Shown here: piece after piece, positions 60,140 to 64,000 of the stretch
How the letters are laid out: each line of letters starts with the position of its first letter
Position numbering within the stretch: position 1 is the first letter of the stretch
Assembly (NCBI RefSeq): GCF_000025565.1
Contig: NC_014121.1
Coordinates: 2,418,001 to 2,482,000 of the forward strand
Direction of reading: 5' to 3'
DNA length: 64,000 nt
Origin: Enterobacter cloacae subsp. cloacae ATCC 13047
GTDB lineage: Bacteria; Pseudomonadota; Gammaproteobacteria; Enterobacterales; Enterobacteriaceae
The notes under the pieces: generated by a model
The model's database searches: none
The model's input: the letters and a program-made list of their open reading frames with translations, nothing else
What the model was told of the DNA's origin: nothing
Program-made: the position numbers and the translations under genes

Positions 60140-60730
60140 ATGACGGCGGAAGGCCACCTGCTTTTTTCCATTGCGTGCGCAGTATTTGCCAAAAACGCTG
60201 AGCTTACCCCCGTGCTTGCACAGGGGGACTGGTGGCATATTGTTCCTTCTGCCGTGCTGACCTGCCTGTTGCCCGACATCGACCATCCTAAATCTTTTCT
60301 TGGGCAACGCCTGAAGTGGATCTCAAAACCTATCGCCCGTGCGTTTGGCCATCGCGGGTTTACGCACAGCCTGCTGGCCGTGTTTGCCCTGCTGACGCTG
60401 TTCTATTTAAAAGTACCTGAAAGCTGGATAGTGCCCGCCGATGCCATTCAGGGCATGGTGCTGGGCTATTTGAGTCATATTCTCGCCGATATGCTGACGC
60501 CTGCTGGCGTGCCGCTGCTGTGGCCCTGCCGCTGGCGTTTCCGCCTGCCTGTTCTCGTTCCTCAGAAAGGGAATCAGCTTGAGCGCGTGTTGTGCATGGC
60601 TCTGTTCGCCTATGCCGTCTGGATGCCGCAGACATTGCCCGAAAACAGTGCAGTGCGCTGGTCATCTCAGATGATCAATTCGCTGCAATTTCAGTTCAAT
60701 CGCTTTATTCATCACCAGATTGAACAGTAA
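60140..60730 (+). CDS. ydjM: YdjM, SOS-inducible inner membrane protein
   Basis: 196 residues, four to five membrane helices; DUF457/metal-dependent hydrolase-like features DIDHPKS and FGHRGFTHSLLA with conserved His and Asp. Matches E. coli YdjM. Directly downstream of a LexA box. Biochemical role unknown. Confidence 0.92.
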   Translation: MTAEGHLLFSIACAVFAKNAELTPVLAQGDWWHIVPSAVLTCLLPDIDHPKSFLGQRLKWISKPIARAFGHRGFTHSLLAVFALLTLFYLKVPESWIVPADAIQGMVLGYLSHILADMLTPAGVPLLWPCRWRFRLPVLVPQKGNQLERVLCMALFAYAVWMPQTLPENSAVRWSSQMINSLQFQFNRFIHHQIEQ

Positions 60731-60857
60731 ACCAGCAAAATTATCGCATTTGTCATAACCCATTCCATTTGGATATAAGCGCGACATCACACTTCTGCTA
60801 ACCTTGCGCCAACAGGACCGGTAAAAACCGGCCACATAATAAATCAGGAGAACGGGG

Positions 60858-62249
60858 ATGAATTTTCCACTCATCGCGAACATTGTCGTGTTCGTTATAT
60901 TGCTATTGATTCTCGCCCAGGCGCGCCACAAACAGTGGAGCCTGGCGAAGAAAGTGCTGGTGGGTCTGGTCATGGGTGTCGTGTTTGGCCTGGCCTTACA
61001 TGCCGTCTACGGCTCCGATAGCCCGATACTGAAAGACTCCATTCAGTGGTTCAATATTGTCGGTAACGGCTATGTCCAGTTGCTGCAGATGATCGTCATG
61101 CCGCTGGTATTTGCCTCTATTCTGAGCGCTGTTGCTCGCCTGCATAACGCTACGCAGTTGGGTAAAATCAGTTTCCTGACCATTGGTACGCTGCTGTTTA
61201 CCACGCTGATTGCTGCGCTGGTGGGTGTGCTGGTGACCAACCTGTTCGGCCTGACCGCCGAGGGTCTGGTTCAGGGTACCGCTGAAACCGCGCGTCTGAC
61301 CGCAATTCAGACCAACTACGTGGGTAAAGTCGCTGACCTGACGGTGCCGCAGATGGTGCTCTCCTTCATTCCGAAGAACCCGTTTGCTGACCTGACAGGC
61401 GCCAGCCCAACTTCCATCATCAGCGTGGTGATTTTTGCTGCCTTCCTGGGCGTGGCGGCACTGAAGCTGCTGAAAGACGATGCGCCGAAAGGCGAGCGCG
61501 TGCTGACCGCTATCGATACCCTGCAAAGCTGGGTGATGAAGCTGGTTCGTCTGGTGATGCAGCTGACCCCTTACGGTGTTCTGGCGCTGATGACCAAAGT
61601 GGTTGCTGGCTCTAACCTGCAGGACATCATTAAGCTGGGCAGCTTCGTTGTCGCCTCTTATCTGGGTCTGGGCATTATGTTTGTCGTACACGGCATCCTG
61701 CTGGGTGTGAACGGCGTAAGCCCGCTGAAATACTTCCGTAAAGTCTGGCCGGTGCTGACCTTTGCCTTCACCAGCCGTTCCAGCGCCGCATCTATTCCGC
61801 TGAACGTCGAAGCGCAGACTCGTCGCCTGGGTGTACCTGAGTCTATCGCCAGCTTCTCGGCCTCCTTTGGTGCCACGATTGGTCAGAACGGGTGTGCGGG
61901 TCTCTACCCGGCGATGCTGGCCGTGATGGTTGCGCCAACGGTTGGGATCAATCCGCTGGATCCGGTCTGGATTGCTACGCTGGTCGGTATTGTCACCATT
62001 AGCTCCGCAGGCGTTGCGGGCGTGGGCGGCGGTGCTACCTTCGCCGCGCTGATTGTTCTGCCTGCGCTGGGCCTGCCGGTGACGCTGGTGGCCCTGCTGA
62101 TCTCCGTTGAACCGCTGATCGACATGGGGCGTACCGCCCTGAACGTGAGCGGCTCAATGACGGCCGGTACGCTGACCAGCCAGTGGCTGAAGCAGACCGA
62201 CAAAGCCATCCTGGATAGTGAAGAGGACGCCGAGCTGGCGCACCGTTAA
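60858..62249 (+). CDS. tcyP: L-cystine symporter TcyP
   Basis: 463 residues, DAACS family (YdjN in E. coli), 8-10 membrane helices and re-entrant loops: [30 protein letters not shown] and [16 protein letters not shown]. Imports cystine and sulfocysteine; CysB controlled in E. coli. GGAG lies upstream of ATG 60858. Confidence 0.93.
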   Translation: MNFPLIANIVVFVILLLILAQARHKQWSLAKKVLVGLVMGVVFGLALHAVYGSDSPILKDSIQWFNIVGNGYVQLLQMIVMPLVFASILSAVARLHNATQLGKISFLTIGTLLFTTLIAALVGVLVTNLFGLTAEGLVQGTAETARLTAIQTNYVGKVADLTVPQMVLSFIPKNPFADLTGASPTSIISVVIFAAFLGVAALKLLKDDAPKGERVLTAIDTLQSWVMKLVRLVMQLTPYGVLALMTKVVAGSNLQDIIKLGSFVVASYLGLGIMFVVHGILLGVNGVSPLKYFRKVWPVLTFAFTSRSSAASIPLNVEAQTRRLGVPESIASFSASFGATIGQNGCAGLYPAMLAVMVAPTVGINPLDPVWIATLVGIVTISSAGVAGVGGGATFAALIVLPALGLPVTLVALLISVEPLIDMGRTALNVSGSMTAGTLTSQWLKQTDKAILDSEEDAELAHR

Positions 62250-62261
62250 TCATTGAAAATA

Positions 62262-62288
62262 AAAAGCCGCCGTCAGGCGGTTTTTTTA
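62262..62288. terminator. Terminator between tcyP and cedA
   Basis: CCGCC-GTCA-GGCGG followed by T7 on the plus strand, with A5 in front, so it can also serve cedA. Confidence 0.88.
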
Positions 62289-62301
62289 TACGTGTTATTT
62301 T

Positions 62302-62535
62302 TCAAACTTCTTCATCCTGTCGAATTTGTACCGCCCACCGCTGGGCCGCTTCCGGCACGGTAAACACCGGAGAACGACGGAAATGCTCGCCAATCAGCAC
62401 AAAGGCCACATATTTGCCACGTAACTGCCAGACATCGCGATAGCCATCCACCTTCAGCGCATGTTCAGGGGGAGCGGGTTCGACACGGGGCACGTAGCTA
62501 ATAACCTGGCGATTTTGTTGACGAAGAGGTTTCAT
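62302..62535 (-). CDS. cedA: Cell division activator CedA
   Basis: 77 residues starting MKPLRQQNRQ, like E. coli CedA: YVPRVEPAPPEHA, RDVWQLRGKYVAFVL, SPVFTVPEAAQRWA. DNA-binding protein that counteracts division arrest after over-replication. ATG 62550 in frame adds five residues; neither start has a strong ribosome site. Confidence 0.85.
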   Translation of the reverse strand: MKPLRQQNRQVISYVPRVEPAPPEHALKVDGYRDVWQLRGKYVAFVLIGEHFRRSPVFTVPEAAQRWAVQIRQDEEV

Positions 62536-62738
62536 AAGCGACTGGTTCATTAAAGCACATTCTGAAAGCAGGAAATTTCTATGATAGCCGATCCTGCCCC
62601 CACGCGTCGCGCCTTGCGTGTGGTGGACCGCCTCTTTTACTAAGGCGGTGTCTGAAAAAGCTGAGTTCGCCTGCCCTTTCCGTACATTGTTCTATAGTTA
62701 ACAGGGTTTTTTAGGAATGAATAAAGGAGAAGCGTGCA

Positions 62739-64000
62739 ATGTCGAACAAAGATAACACACATCAATCACCCATTCATGGCACTGAAGAATCACAGCCGGG
62801 TATGGACTCCCTTGCACCTGAAGATGGCTCTCATCGCCCTTCACCGGGCCCCTCAGCCCCTGGCGAGCAGCCCACCGCGCCCGGTAGCATGAAATCGCCG
62901 GACACCGGCAATGAGAAGCTAAAATCACTCGAGCCACACCGCAAAGGCGGAGAAGGCTATGCATTGACCACCAATCAGGGGGTGCGCATCGCTGACGATC
63001 AGAATTCCCTGCGCGCGGGATCCCGCGGACCGACTCTGCTGGAAGACTTCATCCTGCGGGAAAAAATTACCCACTTTGACCATGAGCGTATCCCGGAGCG
63101 TATCGTGCACGCGCGCGGTTCCGCCGCTCACGGCTATTTCCAGCCCTACAAGAGCCTGAAGGAAATCACCAAAGCTGACTTCCTTTCAGACCCGGATAAG
63201 ATCACCCCCGTGTTTGTGCGCTTTTCCACCGTGCAGGGTGGCGCAGGTTCGGCTGATACCGTGCGAGATATTCGCGGCTTTGCCACCAAGTTTTATACCG
63301 AAGAGGGTATCTTCGACCTGGTCGGCAATAACACCCCGGTCTTTTTCATTCAGGATGCGCATAAATTTCCTGACTTTGTCCATGCGGTAAAACCGGAGCC
63401 CCACTGGGCGATACCGCAGGGACAAAGTGCGCATGACACCTTCTGGGACTATGTCTCCCTGCAACCCGAGACGTTACACAACGTGATGTGGGCGATGTCT
63501 GACCGCGGGATCCCGCGCAGCTATCGCACCATGGAAGGGTTTGGCATTCATACCTTCCGGATGATCAACGCCGAGGGCAAAGCGACGTTTGTCCGTTTCC
63601 ACTGGAAACCGGTCGCCGGGAAAGCCTCGCTGGTGTGGGATGAAGCCCAGAAGCTGACCGGGCGCGATCCGGACTTCCATCGCCGCGAGCTGTGGGAATC
63701 CATTGAAGCGGGCGACTTCCCGGAATATGAGCTGGGGTTACAGCTGATCCCGGAAGAGGACGAATTCAAATTCGATTTTGACCTGCTGGATCCGACCAAA
63801 CTGATCCCCGAGGAGCTGGTACCGGTTCAGCTGGTGGGCAAAATGGTGCTTAACCGCAACCCGGATAACTTCTTTGCCGAGAACGAACAGGCGGCCTTCC
63901 ACCCCGGGCATATCGTCCCGGGCCTGAATTTCACCAACGATCCGCTGCTGCAGGGGCGACTGTTCTCCTACACCGATACGCAGATCAGCCGACTCGGCGG
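62739..64000 (+). CDS. katE: Catalase HPII, 5' part
   Basis: First 420 codons of KatE; the rest lies beyond the right edge (E. coli 753 residues). A 75-residue hydrophilic N-terminal extension typical of large-subunit catalases precedes the barrel. Distal His124 in [14 protein letters not shown] and the Asn of [21 protein letters not shown] are in place. Heme-dependent H2O2 removal in stationary phase, RpoS controlled in E. coli. AAGGAG lies upstream of ATG 62739. Confidence 0.95.
   Translation, partial: MSNKDNTHQSPIHGTEESQPGMDSLAPEDGSHRPSPGPSAPGEQPTAPGSMKSPDTGNEKLKSLEPHRKGGEGYALTTNQGVRIADDQNSLRAGSRGPTLLEDFILREKITHFDHERIPERIVHARGSAAHGYFQPYKSLKEITKADFLSDPDKITPVFVRFSTVQGGAGSADTVRDIRGFATKFYTEEGIFDLVGNNTPVFFIQDAHKFPDFVHAVKPEPHWAIPQGQSAHDTFWDYVSLQPETLHNVMWAMSDRGIPRSYRTMEGFGIHTFRMINAEGKATFVRFHWKPVAGKASLVWDEAQKLTGRDPDFHRRELWESIEAGDFPEYELGLQLIPEEDEFKFDFDLLDPTKLIPEELVPVQLVGKMVLNRNPDNFFAENEQAAFHPGHIVPGLNFTNDPLLQGRLFSYTDTQISRLG

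Overview
The window is an enterobacterial chromosome segment, most likely from Enterobacter or a close relative. From about 14.4 kb to the right edge, gene order and protein sequences follow the Escherichia coli 38-39 min region: ydiH-menI-ydiJ-ydiK-rprA, ppsA-ppsR-aroH-hemP(ydiE), selO-ydiV-nlpC-btuDEC-ihfA-pheTSM-rplT-rpmI-infC-thrS, yniD-ydiY-pfkB-ydiZ-yniABC, ydjM-tcyP-cedA-katE. This assignment rests on recalled family sequences and gene order; no database search was run.

Layout. 0-3 kb: blue-light module, with bluR (cut by the left edge), bluF and the divergent ycgZ-ymgA-ariR operon, linked by TTGTACAA-type operators. 3-6.6 kb: a formate dehydrogenase H homologue with Cys in place of selenocysteine behind a sigma54-type promoter, then a solitary fliB. 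6.7-14.4 kb: a chaperone-usher fimbrial operon (major subunit, chaperone, usher, adhesin, minor subunit, LuxR-type regulator) divergent from two paralogous CRP-like regulators; the divergent region holds three copies of GTCTA-N4-TRGAC. 14.4-19.8 kb: ydiH, menI, ydiJ, ydiK and the sRNA RprA. 19.8-23.6 kb: accessory GH3 glycosidase plus GPH sugar symporter. 23.8-28.6 kb: ppsA, ppsR, aroH. 28.7-34.7 kb: Fur-controlled heme uptake operon hemPRSTUV. 34.7-40.5 kb: LysR regulator and a five-gene 3-hydroxybutyrate catabolic operon. 40.5-64 kb: conserved core with translation genes, vitamin B12 uptake, outer membrane and stress genes, ending inside katE.

How it works together. The left third is regulatory and surface-related: light and stress input to biofilm control, pili and a flagellin-type lysine methylase. 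The two middle inserts add nutrient functions: heme iron acquisition, and conversion of hydroxybutyrate to acetoacetate, acetoacetyl-CoA and acetyl-CoA. PpsA with its regulator PpsR and AroH link PEP synthesis to aromatic amino acid synthesis.

Three conserved genes (ydiJ, aroH, btuC) each carry one single-base indel, and each restores exactly to the E. coli protein length when corrected. This looks more like consensus sequence error than decay. Two small ORFs (30 and 35 codons), the PheM leader and the AUU start of infC were read directly from the sequence.
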